Shown here: positions 21,501 through 32,553 of the stretch, piece by piece | Position numbering within the stretch: position 1 is the first letter of the stretch | Layout: each line of letters begins with the position of its first letter | Source: Morganella morganii | GTDB taxonomy: Bacteria; Pseudomonadota; Gammaproteobacteria; Enterobacterales; Enterobacteriaceae | NCBI RefSeq assembly: GCF_019402645.1 | Contig: NZ_VKKS01000001.1 | Location: forward strand, 1,127,622-1,178,919 | Length of the DNA: 51,298 nucleotides | Reading direction: 5' to 3' | Position numbers and translations under genes: made by a program | The notes under the pieces: model-generated | Told to the model about the DNA's origin: nothing | The model's database searches: none | Seen by the model: only the letters and a program-made list of their open reading frames with translations

Positions 21501-22646
21501 ATGCTTGAGTTTCTTCCGTTTTCCCGGCCAGCTATCGGGGAGTCAGAAATCGCAGCTGTTGAAAAAGTACTGCGTTCCGGCTGGATCACCACCGGCCCGC
21601 AAAATCAGCAGCTGGAAGCGGATTTTTGTCAGCGTTTCGGCTGTAAGCACGCCATCGCCCTGGCATCAGCAACTGCCGGTATGCATGTTGCGCTGATGGC
21701 ACTGGGTGTCGGCCCGGGGGATGAAGTGATCACGCCTTCACAGACCTGGGTTTCCACCATCAATATGATCGGGCTGCTCGGCGCGGTACCGGTGATGATT
21801 GATGTCGACCGCGACACGCTGATGATTCAGCCGGATGCTGTCCGCGCAGCCATTACACCAAAAACCAAAGTGATCATTCCTGTTCATTATGCCGGCGCTC
21901 CCTGTGATCTAATCGCTTTACGTGTGATTGCGCAGGAACACAATATTTTCCTGCTGGAAGACGCGGCTCATGCCGTCGGCACCCGTTACCGGGATGAGTG
22001 GATTGGTGAAAAAGGCACGGCAATTTTCTCTTTCCACGCGATTAAAAATGTCACCTGCGCGGAAGGCGGATTAATTGCGACGGATGACGATGAACTTGCA
22101 CAACGTATCCGTTGTCTTAAGTTCCACGGGCTGGGTGTGGATGCGTTTGACCGTCAGATGCAGGGGCGCAAACCACAGGCGGAAGTGGTCGAACCGGGGT
22201 TCAAATATAACCTGTCAGATATCCACGCCGCGATTGCGGTGGTGCAGCTGAGCCGGATGGACGAACTGAACGCACGCCGCGCGCATCTGGCACAGCTTTA
22301 CCGTGAAGCCCTGGACGGGCTGCCGGTTAAATTGTTATCAGTGCCGGATTACCCTCATCTGCATGCTAATCATCTGCTGATGATTCGTGTGGATAAAGCG
22401 GCCTGCGGCATCGATCGCGATACCTTTATGGAGCAGTTAAAAGCGGTCAATATCGGGACAGGCCTGCATTTCCGTGCAGCTCATACCCAGAAATATTACC
22501 GGGAACAGTACCCGTCATTATCACTGCCAAACTCGGAGTGGAATACCGCGACATTATGTTCGCTGCCGTTCTTCCCGGATATGAAAAACAGTGATGTGAC
22601 CCGTGTGACAGACGCAATCAGAGCTATTCTTGCGGAGCAGAAATAA
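21501..22646 (+). CDS. arnB: UDP-Ara4O aminotransferase ArnB
   Basis: PLP-dependent aminotransferase making UDP-4-amino-4-deoxy-L-arabinose, the step after ArnA dehydrogenase. It has 381 residues of the DegT/DnrJ/EryC1 fold. The PLP-binding lysine is in [13 protein letters not shown] (~residue 182), with the upstream VLLEDAAHA-type loop ([13 protein letters not shown]). The first gene of arnBCADTEF, a pathway that adds Ara4N to lipid A and confers polymyxin resistance. Its stop directly abuts the arnC GTG start. Confidence 0.96.
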   Translation: MLEFLPFSRPAIGESEIAAVEKVLRSGWITTGPQNQQLEADFCQRFGCKHAIALASATAGMHVALMALGVGPGDEVITPSQTWVSTINMIGLLGAVPVMIDVDRDTLMIQPDAVRAAITPKTKVIIPVHYAGAPCDLIALRVIAQEHNIFLLEDAAHAVGTRYRDEWIGEKGTAIFSFHAIKNVTCAEGGLIATDDDELAQRIRCLKFHGLGVDAFDRQMQGRKPQAEVVEPGFKYNLSDIHAAIAVVQLSRMDELNARRAHLAQLYREALDGLPVKLLSVPDYPHLHANHLLMIRVDKAACGIDRDTFMEQLKAVNIGTGLHFRAAHTQKYYREQYPSLSLPNSEWNTATLCSLPFFPDMKNSDVTRVTDAIRAILAEQK

Positions 22647-23636
22647 GTGTCATTTAACGAAATTAAGAAAGTCTCAGTGGTGATTCCGGTTTACAACGAG
22701 GAAGAGAGTCTGCCTCAGTTGCTGGAACGTACAATCAAAGCCTGTCAGTCGCTGACACAAACCTATGAAATTGTGCTGGTGGATGACGGCAGCCGTGACC
22801 GCTCAGCGGAACTGCTGACACAGGCGGCAGCGATCCCTGAAAATCATGTGGTTGCTGTCATGCTGAACCGTAACTACGGCCAGCACTCCGCGATTATGGC
22901 CGGGTTCAGACAGGCTGACGGTGATCTGGTGATCACCATGGATGCGGATTTACAGAACCCGCCGGAAGAGATTCCGCGCCTGGTTGAAAAAGCAGAAGAG
23001 GGCTATGACGTGGTCGGTACGCGCCGTGCGAACCGTCAGGACTCCTGGTTCCGCAAAACCGCCTCAAAAATGATTAACAAAATGATTATCGCCGCAACCG
23101 GCAGCGCGATGGGTGACTACGGCTGTATGCTGCGTGCGTACCGCCGTCATATTATTGACGCCATGTTACAGTGCCATGAGCGCAGTACGTTTATCCCGAT
23201 TCTGGCGAACACCTTTGCCCGCAAAACGATTGAAATTGATGTCAGACATGCCGAACGTGAATTCGGTGACTCAAAATACAGTTTCCTCAAACTGATTAAT
23301 CTGATGTATGACCTGCTGACCTGCCTCACCACCGCACCGCTGCGTCTGTTAAGCATTGTCGGCAGTATCATTGCCGCGTCCGGTTTCCTGCTGGCGCTGT
23401 TACTGATTATCCTGCGTGTGGCCTTTGGCGCGCTGTGGGCGGCAGAAGGGGTGTTTACCCTGTTTGCTATCTTATTTATGTTTATCGGCGCACAATTCGT
23501 GGCAATGGGTCTGCTCGGGGAATATATCGGGCGGATTTATAACGATGTTCGTGCACGTCCCCGGTATTTTATTCAAAAAGTGGTCGGCGCTAAGGCGAAA
23601 GAGACCAGTGAAACTGAAACTCAGGAAAAAAACTAA
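22647..23636 (+). CDS. arnC: Undecaprenyl-phosphate Ara4FN transferase ArnC
   Basis: GT2-family glycosyltransferase moving formylated Ara4N from UDP to undecaprenyl phosphate. It has 329 residues, an N-terminal GT-A domain ([35 protein letters not shown]) and two C-terminal membrane helices (~235-258 and ~270-292). It starts with GTG immediately after the arnB stop and overlaps arnA by one base. Confidence 0.96.
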   Translation: MSFNEIKKVSVVIPVYNEEESLPQLLERTIKACQSLTQTYEIVLVDDGSRDRSAELLTQAAAIPENHVVAVMLNRNYGQHSAIMAGFRQADGDLVITMDADLQNPPEEIPRLVEKAEEGYDVVGTRRANRQDSWFRKTASKMINKMIIAATGSAMGDYGCMLRAYRRHIIDAMLQCHERSTFIPILANTFARKTIEIDVRHAEREFGDSKYSFLKLINLMYDLLTCLTTAPLRLLSIVGSIIAASGFLLALLLIILRVAFGALWAAEGVFTLFAILFMFIGAQFVAMGLLGEYIGRIYNDVRARPRYFIQKVVGAKAKETSETETQEKN

Positions 23637-25621
23637 TGAAAGCAATCGTATTTGCCTACCATGATATTGGTTGTGTCGGATTGAAGGCCCTGAAAAAAGC
23701 GGGCTTTGATATTCAGGCCGTCTTTACCCATACGGACGACCCGGGTGAAAACCATTTCTTCTCATCGGTAGCCCGCGTCAGTGCGGACATGGAATTGCCG
23801 GTTTATGCCCCTGAAAACGTTAACCACCCGCTGTGGGTGGATCGCATCCGTGAACTGAAACCGGATGTTATTTTCTCTTTCTACTACCGTGACATGCTGA
23901 GCGAAGAGATTCTGGCGCTGGCACCGAAAGGCGCGTTCAATCTGCACGGTTCTCTGCTGCCGAAATACCGTGGCCGCGCACCAATCAACTGGGCAGTGCT
24001 TAATGGTGAAACCGAAACCGGTGTCACTCTGCACAAAATGGTCGCCAAAGCCGATGCCGGCGATATTGTCGCGCAGGAAAAAGTCACTATCGGTGCGGAT
24101 GACACCTCGCTGATTGTTCACGGTAAAGTCCGTGAAGCAGCAGAAACATTGCTGAATAAGACCTTACCGCTGATTGAGGCCGGTACTTATAAAACCACCG
24201 TTCAGGATGAATCTCAGGCAACTTACTTCGGCCGCCGTTGTGCGGAAGATGGCCTGATCGACTGGAATCAGCCTGCTGTACAGATCCACAACCTGGTTCG
24301 TGCGGTGACTGAGCCGTATCCGGGGGCATTCACTTTCCTGGGTGAGCGTAAAATGATTATCTGGCGCAGTCGCGTGCTGGCCGATAACAAAGGCAAACGT
24401 CCGGGAACCGTTATCTCTGCTGAACCGCTGGTGATTGCCTGCGGAAACGGCGCACTGGAAGTGATCAGCGGCCAGGGCGAATCCGGTCTGTATGTGCAGG
24501 GTGCGCGTCTGGCTGCCGAAATGGGTATCGTGACTGATGTCCGTGTCGGCCCGAAAGCGACGGCTCAGGTTGCCCGCCGTAAGCGTGTTCTGATCCTGGG
24601 TGTGAATGGTTTCATAGGTAACCACCTGACCGAGCGCCTGTTACAGGACGGCAACTACGATATCTATGGTATGGATATCAGCTCTTCCGCGATTGACCGT
24701 TTCATCGGTGATGAGCGTTTCCACTTTATCGAAGGGGATGTCAGCATCCATACTGAGTGGATTGAGTATCACATCAAAAAATGTGATGTTATTCTGCCGC
24801 TGGTGGCGATTGCCACACCAATCGAGTACACCCGTAACCCGCTGCGTGTGTTTGAGCTGGACTTCGAAGAAAACCTGAAAATCGTCCGTTACTGTGCGAA
24901 ATACAACAAACGGATCATCTTCCCGTCCACGTCTGAAGTGTACGGCATGTGTGATGATAAAGAGTTTGATGAAGACAATTCCCGTCTGATTGTTGGTCCT
25001 ATCAACAAACAGCGCTGGATCTATTCTGTCTCCAAACAACTCCTTGACCGGGTTATCTGGGCATACGGCGCGAAAGAAGGTCTGAAATTTACCCTGTTCC
25101 GTCCGTTTAACTGGATGGGGCCGCGCCTGGACAGCCTGAACTCCGCGCGTATCGGCAGCTCCCGTGCTATTACTCAGCTGATACTGAACCTGGTGGAGGG
25201 TTCGCCGATTAAACTGGTTGATGGTGGTGAGCAGAAACGCTGCTTTACCGATATCCATGACGGTATCGAAGCGCTGTTCCGCATCATTGAAAACCGTGAC
25301 GGTAAGTGTGACGGCCAGATTATCAACATCGGTAACCCTGTGAACGAAGCGAGTATCCGTGAACTGGCAGAAATGCTGCTCGACTGCTTCGAGAAGCATC
25401 CGCTGCGTGACAACTTCCCGCCGTTTGCCGGCTTCCGTAAAATCGAAAGCAGCACTTACTACGGTAAAGGTTATCAGGACGTGGAACACCGTAAACCAAG
25501 CATCAAAAACGCTGAGCGTTTACTGGACTGGAAACCGACAATTGATACCCGCCAGACTGTGGAAGAAACACTCGACTTCTTCCTGCGCGGTGCGGTTGAA
25601 GAGCTGAGGAATGACGAGTAA
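23636..25621 (+). CDS. arnA: Bifunctional UDP-glucuronate decarboxylase / UDP-Ara4N formyltransferase ArnA
   Basis: Two-domain enzyme, 661 residues. The N-terminal formyltransferase (1-300) shows catalytic Asn and His in [14 protein letters not shown] and Asp in KADAGDI. The C-terminal SDR dehydrogenase/decarboxylase (315-661) shows [23 protein letters not shown] and the Arg in [13 protein letters not shown]. It oxidises UDP-glucuronate to the 4-keto pentose and N-formylates UDP-Ara4N. Overlaps its neighbours by one base on both sides. Confidence 0.97.
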   Translation: MKAIVFAYHDIGCVGLKALKKAGFDIQAVFTHTDDPGENHFFSSVARVSADMELPVYAPENVNHPLWVDRIRELKPDVIFSFYYRDMLSEEILALAPKGAFNLHGSLLPKYRGRAPINWAVLNGETETGVTLHKMVAKADAGDIVAQEKVTIGADDTSLIVHGKVREAAETLLNKTLPLIEAGTYKTTVQDESQATYFGRRCAEDGLIDWNQPAVQIHNLVRAVTEPYPGAFTFLGERKMIIWRSRVLADNKGKRPGTVISAEPLVIACGNGALEVISGQGESGLYVQGARLAAEMGIVTDVRVGPKATAQVARRKRVLILGVNGFIGNHLTERLLQDGNYDIYGMDISSSAIDRFIGDERFHFIEGDVSIHTEWIEYHIKKCDVILPLVAIATPIEYTRNPLRVFELDFEENLKIVRYCAKYNKRIIFPSTSEVYGMCDDKEFDEDNSRLIVGPINKQRWIYSVSKQLLDRVIWAYGAKEGLKFTLFRPFNWMGPRLDSLNSARIGSSRAITQLILNLVEGSPIKLVDGGEQKRCFTDIHDGIEALFRIIENRDGKCDGQIINIGNPVNEASIRELAEMLLDCFEKHPLRDNFPPFAGFRKIESSTYYGKGYQDVEHRKPSIKNAERLLDWKPTIDTRQTVEETLDFFLRGAVEELRNDE

Positions 25622-26514
25622 TGAAAAATGTCGGCCTGCGGGTTGACGTGGATACCTACCGCGGCACACTGGAAGGTGTGCCGCAGTTACTGAAGGTATT
25701 TGCGCAACACGATATTAAAGCCAGTTTTTTCTTCAGCGTCGGGCCGGACAATATGGGGCGTCACTTGTGGCGCCTTTTACGTCCTAAGTTTCTGTGGAAA
25801 ATGCTGAGATCCAATGCGGCGTCATTGTACGGCCTCGATATTCTGCTGGCCGGTACGGCGTGGCCGGGTAAAAAAATCGCCCGTGATCTCGGCTATCTGA
25901 TGAAACAGACGCTGGATGCCGGTCATGAAGTCGGCCTGCATGCGTGGGATCACCAGGGCTGGCAGGCGAAAGCCGGCCGCTGGACACCGGCACAAATCAC
26001 AGAACAGATTCGCCTGGGAACGGATGCCTTATCGCAGGCCACAGGACAGCCGGTACAGTGCTCTGCGGTAGCAGGCTGGCGTGCGGATGAGAGGGTGATT
26101 GAAGCCAAACAGGCGTTTGGTTTTGCATACAACAGTGATTGCCGCGGCACGCATCCGTTTCGTCCGCTTCTTGCAGACGGGACTACCGGAACCGTGCAGA
26201 TCCCTGTTACACTGCCGACCTATGATGAAGTGGTTGGGCCGCAGGTAGCTGATGCGGATTTTAACGACTTTATTCTGGATGCAATCAGACGGGATCAGGG
26301 CGTACCGGTCTATACCATCCACACTGAAGTGGAAGGCATGTCCAAAGCTGCACAGTTTGAAGCATTACTTGACCGGATTAAAAATGAGAATTTCCGCTTT
26401 TGTCCGCTCAGTGAACTGCTGCCGTCTGATTTATCGACATTACCGACAGGCAAAGTGGTACGGGGGGATTTCCCCGGCCGGGAAGGGTGGCTGGGCTGCC
26501 AACAAGAGGGATAG
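25621..26514 (+). CDS. arnD: Ara4FN deformylase ArnD
   Basis: NodB-type polysaccharide deacetylase fold, 297 residues. It removes the formyl group from undecaprenyl-phosphate-Ara4FN. Metal and catalytic motifs are [11 protein letters not shown] at the start, [14 protein letters not shown] (~104), and [15 protein letters not shown] (~142). Start overlaps the arnA stop (TAATG). Confidence 0.95.
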   Translation: MKNVGLRVDVDTYRGTLEGVPQLLKVFAQHDIKASFFFSVGPDNMGRHLWRLLRPKFLWKMLRSNAASLYGLDILLAGTAWPGKKIARDLGYLMKQTLDAGHEVGLHAWDHQGWQAKAGRWTPAQITEQIRLGTDALSQATGQPVQCSAVAGWRADERVIEAKQAFGFAYNSDCRGTHPFRPLLADGTTGTVQIPVTLPTYDEVVGPQVADADFNDFILDAIRRDQGVPVYTIHTEVEGMSKAAQFEALLDRIKNENFRFCPLSELLPSDLSTLPTGKVVRGDFPGREGWLGCQQEG

Positions 26515-26520
26515 CATTAC

Positions 26521-28182
26521 ATGCTGAATAACCGGGCGAGTAAAATCGGAGCCTTTCTGCTGGCTCTTTTTTTCGTGTTAACTTACCTTTTCCCGATCAA
26601 TGATCGTCTGCTCTGGCATCCGGATGAAACCCGGTATGCGGAAATCAGCCGTGAAATGGTGACACAGGGCGACTGGGTTGTCCCTGAATTACTCGATCTG
26701 CGTTATTTTGAAAAACCGGTGGCCGGTTACTGGGTAAATAACATCAGCCAACTGGTCTTCGGTCATACTAATTTTGCTGTCCGTGCAGGCTCTGTCTTCA
26801 GTATCCTTATCAGCACACTGCTGGTTTACCGGATGACCCTCCTGATGTGGCGCAACCGCCATACGGCGTTTGTTGCATCGCTGGTCTTTGTCTCCATGTT
26901 TCTGGTGTTCAGTGTCGGCACATACAGCGTGCTGGATCCGATGTTTGCCATGTGGGTGGTGGCCTCGATGGCTTTCAGCTTCAGGGCACTGAAAGCCGAA
27001 AACCTGAAAACCAGGATAATCTCCTGGTGCCTGCTGGGGTTGTCCTGCGGTATGGGTTTTATGACCAAAGGTTTCCTTGCGCTGGCAATTCCGGTGGTGG
27101 CTATGCTGCCGGTGATGCTGTACCAGCGGCGTTTCACCGAGCTGCTGAAATTCGGCCCGCTGGCGGTGATCTGCGCGGTGCTGATCAGCCTGCCATGGGC
27201 GATTGCGGTTCATCAGCAGGAACCGGATTACTGGCGTTATTTCATTGTGGTGGAGCATTTCCAGCGTTTCTCCGGCGAAGATGCCCAGCATGCTTCACCA
27301 ATCTGGTACTATATCCCGGTGATCCTGCTTGGCTGCCTGCCATGGCTGGCGTTGCTGCCCGGTGCGTTATTTAAGGGCTGGAAAGAGCGGCGTAATAATC
27401 CGCCGCTGTTCTTCCTGTTCTGCTGGTTTGTTGCCCCGTTCCTGTTGTTCAGTATTGCCAAAGGTAAACTGCCGACGTATATGCTGCCGCTGATGGCGCC
27501 GCTGGCGGTGATGATCGCCAAATACGGAGTTGACTGTGTACGTAAACACCGGATGAAGGCGTTACAGGCGAATGGTATTCTGAACCTGGCTTTTGGTGCG
27601 GTGGCGGTTGCCGGACTGATCGTTGCCAGTTATCTGGTTAAAAAACCAATTTATCAGCCTGATGAATGGTCTAAAGTGGTACTGGGGATTGTTGCCTTTA
27701 CCATCTGGGGCATCATCGGGTATCTCTGTTATCTGCTGAAAGCAAAACACTGGCTGTGGGCAGCATCCTGCTCACTGGTGGTCAGCCTGACTTTCGGCAG
27801 CGCGGTGCCGGATCACTCTGTGGATTCCAAACTGCCGCAGGCGTTTATCCGCCAGAATATGGCTGATCTGGAAAAGAGTCCGTTTATTGTCAGTAACAGT
27901 GTTGGTATCGGCGCCGGGCTGGCCTGGGAGCTGAAACGCGATGACATTTACCTGCTGAATAATTCCGGTGAACTGACTTATGGTCTGAAATATCCGGACA
28001 GCGAATACCGGCTGCTGAATGATGCGAATTTCGCAGACTGGCTGGCAGAAACCCGCAAAAAAGGGCAGGTCGCACTGTTGGTAACAGATAAAAATGATAC
28101 CTACGACGCCAAACTGCCGCCGGCGGACAAGCGTACTGAAAACAGCAGAATGACGCTCTATATCTATGATAAACAGCCATAA
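26521..28182 (+). CDS. arnT: Lipid A L-Ara4N transferase ArnT
   Basis: GT-C integral membrane glycosyltransferase that moves Ara4N from undecaprenyl phosphate to lipid A on the periplasmic side. It has 553 residues, about twelve hydrophobic helices, and the first periplasmic loop LWHPDETRYAEISREM (~38) with the essential acidic pair. YFEKPVAGYWVNN and a soluble C-terminal domain follow. Six bases after arnD. A second arnT-like gene lies at 29127. Confidence 0.95.
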   Translation: MLNNRASKIGAFLLALFFVLTYLFPINDRLLWHPDETRYAEISREMVTQGDWVVPELLDLRYFEKPVAGYWVNNISQLVFGHTNFAVRAGSVFSILISTLLVYRMTLLMWRNRHTAFVASLVFVSMFLVFSVGTYSVLDPMFAMWVVASMAFSFRALKAENLKTRIISWCLLGLSCGMGFMTKGFLALAIPVVAMLPVMLYQRRFTELLKFGPLAVICAVLISLPWAIAVHQQEPDYWRYFIVVEHFQRFSGEDAQHASPIWYYIPVILLGCLPWLALLPGALFKGWKERRNNPPLFFLFCWFVAPFLLFSIAKGKLPTYMLPLMAPLAVMIAKYGVDCVRKHRMKALQANGILNLAFGAVAVAGLIVASYLVKKPIYQPDEWSKVVLGIVAFTIWGIIGYLCYLLKAKHWLWAASCSLVVSLTFGSAVPDHSVDSKLPQAFIRQNMADLEKSPFIVSNSVGIGAGLAWELKRDDIYLLNNSGELTYGLKYPDSEYRLLNDANFADWLAETRKKGQVALLVTDKNDTYDAKLPPADKRTENSRMTLYIYDKQP

Positions 28183-28188
28183 GGTGTG

Positions 28189-28539
28189 ATGGTGTCAGGT
28201 CAAATCGTCTTACTGATTATTGTGAGTTTTCTCACCTGCGGCGGACAGATCTGCCAGAAGCAGGCGGTGGATGTCTGGCAGACCGGACAGAAAAACGCAA
28301 AACGCAGAGGTCTGTACTGGCTGGTGCTGGCCGTATTTCTTCTCGGTCTGGGTATGCTGCTGTGGCTGAAACTCTTGCAGGTCATGCCGCTGAATATTGC
28401 TTATCCTATGCTGAGTATCAACTTTGTGGTGGTTACCCTGGTGGCGCAATTTTTATATGGTGAGCGGGTCACCCGCAAACACTGGTGCGGTGTGGCAGCG
28501 ATTGTCACCGGCGTGATTCTGATGGGAGCCGGACACTGA
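28189..28539 (+). CDS. arnE: Undecaprenyl-phosphate-Ara4N flippase subunit ArnE
   Basis: EamA/SMR-like four-helix membrane protein, 116 residues, that forms the flippase with ArnF. Motifs [10 protein letters not shown] and [11 protein letters not shown] are characteristic. A GTG at 28186 directly precedes the ATG at 28189; AAGG spacing favours the ATG. The stop overlaps the arnF start. Confidence 0.93.
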   Translation: MVSGQIVLLIIVSFLTCGGQICQKQAVDVWQTGQKNAKRRGLYWLVLAVFLLGLGMLLWLKLLQVMPLNIAYPMLSINFVVVTLVAQFLYGERVTRKHWCGVAAIVTGVILMGAGH

Positions 28540-28931
28540 TGCGCGGATATTTCTGGGTGCTGGGCAGTGTGCTGTTTGTTACCGCAGCTCAGTTGCTGCT
28601 GAAACTGGGCGTGACACAATTACCGGACATTGCGCTGAGTTCACAGTGGCTGGATATCCGCTGGTTGTTATCACAATGGCAGCCGTTTGTGGTTGTTTTT
28701 ACCGGATTAGTGGGGTATGTCCTGTCGATGGTGTGCTGGTTGCTCGCACTGCGGGATTTGCCGCTCAATAAAGCCTACCCCCTTATCAGTCTGAGTTATG
28801 TGTTTGTCTATCTGCTGGCGGCATTCCTGCCCTGGTTTAATGAAGGTGTGTCGCTGATAAAAAGTATCGGTATTATTTTTATTCTGTTTGGTGTGCGCCT
28901 GATCCACAGTAAAGAGAAACCCGCAGTATAA
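28539..28931 (+). CDS. arnF: Undecaprenyl-phosphate-Ara4N flippase subunit ArnF
   Basis: Four-helix SMR-like partner of ArnE, 130 residues (E. coli 128), with TAAQLLLKLGV and LPLNKAYPLISLSYVFVYL. The ATG at 28539 overlaps the arnE stop (TGATG). Last gene of the arn operon proper; a weak hairpin (CGGCTTA...TAAGCCG, 28940-28962) follows without a T-run. Confidence 0.93.
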   Translation: MRGYFWVLGSVLFVTAAQLLLKLGVTQLPDIALSSQWLDIRWLLSQWQPFVVVFTGLVGYVLSMVCWLLALRDLPLNKAYPLISLSYVFVYLLAAFLPWFNEGVSLIKSIGIIFILFGVRLIHSKEKPAV

Positions 28932-29070
28932 TTACAATGCGGCTTAGTGTTTTATTAAGCCGTCATTAACGATTAAGTCTGAATTAATCCCTCCATTTGT
29001 TCTTTCCTGTATAAACAAAAATATCCTGTTACTTCGTGAATTATTCTGCCGGGCTCTGGTCTTAATGGAA

Positions 29071-29114
29071 GTAACAGAGATTGTTACCTTGTTGTTATCA
29101 GATTGTATTCTTGT
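29071..29114 (+). promoter_or_regulatory. Candidate promoter with operator-like palindrome before the second arnT
   Basis: The inverted repeat GTAACA-GAGAT-TGTTAC spans 29071-29087. Its right half overlaps a -35-like TTGTTA (29081-29086), which is 17 bases from a -10-like TGTATT. A repressor bound to the palindrome would cover the -35. The arrangement suggests separate control from arnBCADTEF; the regulator is unknown. Confidence 0.35.
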
Positions 29115-29126
29115 CCGGAGGTTATA

Positions 29127-30824
29127 TTGGACGTTACCAGCCGTAAGTCCGTGTTTGATGTGGCGTATCCGTCGGCCGCAATGTGGACTGTATTATTTTT
29201 GTTGTTTATTGCAGTGACCTATTTTTTACCTCTGGAATTCCGGGCGTTGTGGCAGCCGGATGAAACCCGCTATGCGGAAATCAGCCGGGAAATGCTGGCT
29301 GACGGTAACTGGGTTGTACCGCATCTGCTGGATATCCGCTATTTTGAAAAACCGGTGGCCGGTTATTGGGTGAATAACATCAGTCAGATGCTGTTTGGCC
29401 ATACACAATTTGCGGTGCGTTTTGGTGCCCTCTTTTCGACAATGGTCAGCACACTGCTGGTTTACCGTCTGGCAATGAAAATGTGGGATGAGAAAGTCAT
29501 CGCCCGCACAGCCGCCTTCCTGTATGCCAGTATGTTACTTGTGCTGGCACTCGGCACATACAGCACGCTGGATCCGATTCTGACCATGTGGGTCACCCTG
29601 GTGATTTATCTCAGTTATGGTCTGACAACAGCGCAATCGCGGAGTGCCTTGCTGGGCTACTGGGTTGCTTTCGGGCTGGCCTGTGGCATGGCGCTGATGA
29701 CAAAAGGTTTTCTGGCACTGGTGCTGCCGGTTATTGCGCTGATCCCGGTGCATATTTTCTACCGCCGGTTTAAAACGATGCTCTGTTATTGCTGGGCGGG
29801 GATTGCGGCGGCCGGGCTTATTACGCTGCCGTGGGCAATTGCGGTGTATCATGCAGAGCCTGATTTCTGGCGTTATTTTATGGTGGTTGAGCATTTACAG
29901 CGTTTTATGAGTAAAGAGGCGCAAAACCTCTCACCGTTCTGGTTCTTTATTCCGATTTTGTTTGCCGGTGTTTTACCCTGGAGCGGTTTTTTATTCGGGG
30001 CATTAAAACAGGGCTGGCAGCAGCGCCGGGAAAATAAGCCGTTATTTTTTCTGCTGTGCTGGACTGTATTACCATTCTTATTTTTCAGTATCGCCAAAGG
30101 AAAATTACTGACCTATATCCTGCCGGTCATTGCACCGCTGACGATTTTAATGGCGGCCTATATTCATACCCTGATAAAGAAACAGTCTGTTACGGTATTC
30201 AAACTGAATGCCGTGATTAATATTATTTTCGGTTTCGGTGCAGTTATTGCACTGCTGGTGATAAATAATCTGGAAAATACTCTGGTCTATTCTGCGGATG
30301 AACGCGGTAAATTTATCGGGGCAATTGCGATTTTCCTGTTCTGGATTGTGGTTTCGGCGGTCACGCTGATAAAAGGGTGCCGCTACTGGATGCTGGCGGC
30401 ATTTTGTACCGTGGCGATCAGTTTGTCGGTCAGTTCGCTGTTACCGGCCCGCACTGAACGGGCGAATTTACCGCAAATTTTTATTCAGGATAATATCGCT
30501 CTGCTGAAAGATGCCCGTTATATTCTGGTCAACAGTGTCGGTGTCGGTACATCAGTGGCCTGGGAATTACAGCGCAGTGATATTTATATGTTTGACCGTC
30601 CGGGAGAACTGAAATACGGGTTGAGCGATTTATATCCGGATACAAAATCAAAGTTTATTGCCCATGATGAATTCGAGTCCTGGCTCAAAAATGCCCGTAA
30701 AATCGGGAGTGTTGCTCTTATTTTGCGCGGTCGTCACGGGCTGGATGAAGAGGATGTTTCTCCGGCGGATGAATTTATCACTGACGACAATCTGACACTA
30801 CTTTATTACCGGAAAATGCCTTAA
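29127..30824 (+). CDS. arnT: Second ArnT-type lipid A glycosyltransferase
   Basis: GT-C membrane transferase of 565 residues, clearly paralogous to the ArnT 1 kb upstream. It shares LWQPDETRYAEISREM, YFEKPVAGYWVNNISQM, MTKGFLAL and RYILVNSVGVGTS with diverged surroundings. Key acidic residues are kept, so it should be active, either as a redundant Ara4N transferase or with a different acceptor or donor. UniProt lists two ArnT proteins in Proteus mirabilis, which supports the family call. GGAGG five bases ahead of the TTG at 29127 decides the start; the frame is open from 29103. Its A+T content is higher than in the first copy. Confidence 0.88.
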   Translation: MDVTSRKSVFDVAYPSAAMWTVLFLLFIAVTYFLPLEFRALWQPDETRYAEISREMLADGNWVVPHLLDIRYFEKPVAGYWVNNISQMLFGHTQFAVRFGALFSTMVSTLLVYRLAMKMWDEKVIARTAAFLYASMLLVLALGTYSTLDPILTMWVTLVIYLSYGLTTAQSRSALLGYWVAFGLACGMALMTKGFLALVLPVIALIPVHIFYRRFKTMLCYCWAGIAAAGLITLPWAIAVYHAEPDFWRYFMVVEHLQRFMSKEAQNLSPFWFFIPILFAGVLPWSGFLFGALKQGWQQRRENKPLFFLLCWTVLPFLFFSIAKGKLLTYILPVIAPLTILMAAYIHTLIKKQSVTVFKLNAVINIIFGFGAVIALLVINNLENTLVYSADERGKFIGAIAIFLFWIVVSAVTLIKGCRYWMLAAFCTVAISLSVSSLLPARTERANLPQIFIQDNIALLKDARYILVNSVGVGTSVAWELQRSDIYMFDRPGELKYGLSDLYPDTKSKFIAHDEFESWLKNARKIGSVALILRGRHGLDEEDVSPADEFITDDNLTLLYYRKMP

Positions 30825-30915
30825 CACCCGGTAAAATACGGCAAATATTGACTTTCACCCGCAGATATTAATACAGTATTGCGGGTTGAAGGTCAGCCGT
30901 GCCGGGGATAATACA

Positions 30916-31401
30916 ATGAAAATCATATTCCGTTCTCTGCTTTTTATTTGCGCATTAGCCATTGCCGGCTGTTCATCGACGCCGCGTAAATATCATGCAC
31001 CTCCGGTTAAAACAGAATTATCAGACCCGATTATGGTCATTGCCCAATTGCGGGAACAGTTATCGCAATGGTACGGCACGCCTTATCACTATGGCGGAAT
31101 GGATTTAAATGGTGTCGATTGTTCCGGTTTTGTCTACCGGACATTTAATGACCGCTTTGCTATTTCACTGCCGCGTACCACCAAAGATCAAACCACTTAC
31201 GGCACACGCATTGATGTTACGGATTTACAACCCGGCGACCTGGTATTCTTTAAAACCGGTGGTGGCGAAAACGGGTTACATGTCGGTATTTATGATTCTG
31301 ACCGCGCCTTTATTCATGCCTCGACCAGTAAGGGGGTGATGCGTTCCAGCCTCGATAATGTTTACTGGAAAAAAGTCTTCTGGCAGGCGCGCAGACTTTA
31401 A
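30916..31401 (+). CDS. nlpC: NlpC, NlpC/P60 lipoprotein peptidase
   Basis: Probable gamma-D-glutamyl-diaminopimelate endopeptidase acting on murein peptides. It has 161 residues from the ATG at 30916, with a signal peptide and lipobox IAGC. The papain-like catalytic set is complete: Cys in GVDCSGFVYR (~76), His in GLHVGIYDS (~126) and His in FIHASTSKGV (~138). The C-terminus SLDNVYWKKVFWQARRL is nearly identical to E. coli NlpC. In E. coli nlpC follows btuD directly; here the arn block lies between. Confidence 0.92.
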   Translation: MKIIFRSLLFICALAIAGCSSTPRKYHAPPVKTELSDPIMVIAQLREQLSQWYGTPYHYGGMDLNGVDCSGFVYRTFNDRFAISLPRTTKDQTTYGTRIDVTDLQPGDLVFFKTGGGENGLHVGIYDSDRAFIHASTSKGVMRSSLDNVYWKKVFWQARRL

Positions 31402-31458
31402 AATCACCGGGATAAATATGCTATCTTAACGGCAGCCTATTTTTTCCGGGGGGACAAC

Positions 31459-32475
31459 ATGTCGTCACTTCGTCTTTTTATTTCTGATTCCTATGATCCG
31501 TGGTTTAACCTTGCCGTTGAAGAGTGTATTTTCCGGCAAATGCCCGCTGATCAACGTGTTCTGTTTTTATGGCGTAATAATAACACGGTGGTTATCGGCC
31601 GGGCGCAAAATCCGTGGAAGGAATGTAACACCCGCAAAATGGAATCCGATCATATTAAATTAGCCCGGCGCAGCAGTGGCGGCGGGGCGGTATTCCATGA
31701 TACGGGAAATACGAATTTTACCTTTATGGCGGGAAAACCGGAATATGACAAAACGGTGTCCACCAATATTATTCTCGACGGGTTATCACGGCTCGGAATT
31801 TCGGTATCGGCATCCGGCCGCAATGACCTGGTGGTCAGCAGTGAAGACGGTGAGCGGAAAATTTCCGGTTCGGCGTACCGGGAAACCAAAGATCGCGGAT
31901 TCCATCATGGTACCGTATTAATTAGTGCGGACTTAAGCCGTCTGGCGGATTATCTCAATCCGGATCCGAAGAAATTACAGGCCAAAGGGATCACCTCTGT
32001 CCGCTCGCGGGTTACCAATCTGGCAGAAATTATTCCGGGGATTGACCACGACCAGGTCTGTGAAGCTATTAAAGCCGCATTTTTCGATTATTACGGCGAG
32101 AAAGTGACAGCGGAGCGGATTTCTCCGGACTCTCTTCCTGATCTGCCGGGATTTGCAGAGACATTTGCCAGACAAAGCAGCTGGGACTGGAATTTCGGCA
32201 ATGCGCCAGCCTTCAGCCATCTGCTGGATACCCGCTTTAAATGGGGCGGTATTGAGCTGCATTTTGATGTGGAGCGCGGCATTATCAGCCGGGCGCAGAT
32301 TTTTACTGATAGTCTCGACCCGGCGCCACTTGAACAACTGGCACAGTTGCTGACCGGCCAGCGGTACAGTGCTGCTGCGGTGATGGCGGTTTTCACTGAC
32401 CTGATTGCGGGTTATCCGGATATGCGCAGTGAACTGACACAATTGCAGGATTGGCTGGTGGCAGAGCTTAAATAA
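31459..32475 (+). CDS. lplA: Lipoate-protein ligase A
   Basis: ATP-dependent ligase attaching scavenged lipoate to the E2 subunits of 2-oxoacid dehydrogenases and to GcvH. It has 338 residues, identical in length to E. coli LplA. Motifs [18 protein letters not shown] (~70) and the lysine in [20 protein letters not shown] (~133) form the lipoyl-AMP site; the small C-terminal domain is intact. A G-run (GGGGGG) just before the ATG at 31459 serves as ribosome site. Confidence 0.96.
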   Translation: MSSLRLFISDSYDPWFNLAVEECIFRQMPADQRVLFLWRNNNTVVIGRAQNPWKECNTRKMESDHIKLARRSSGGGAVFHDTGNTNFTFMAGKPEYDKTVSTNIILDGLSRLGISVSASGRNDLVVSSEDGERKISGSAYRETKDRGFHHGTVLISADLSRLADYLNPDPKKLQAKGITSVRSRVTNLAEIIPGIDHDQVCEAIKAAFFDYYGEKVTAERISPDSLPDLPGFAETFARQSSWDWNFGNAPAFSHLLDTRFKWGGIELHFDVERGIISRAQIFTDSLDPAPLEQLAQLLTGQRYSAAAVMAVFTDLIAGYPDMRSELTQLQDWLVAELK

Positions 32476-32553
32476 AATACTCCGTTAATCTGAAAGACAT
32501 TATTTCCCGGTACCGTAGGATAGATCAGGAATACTGAACTGAAGGAGCATATG

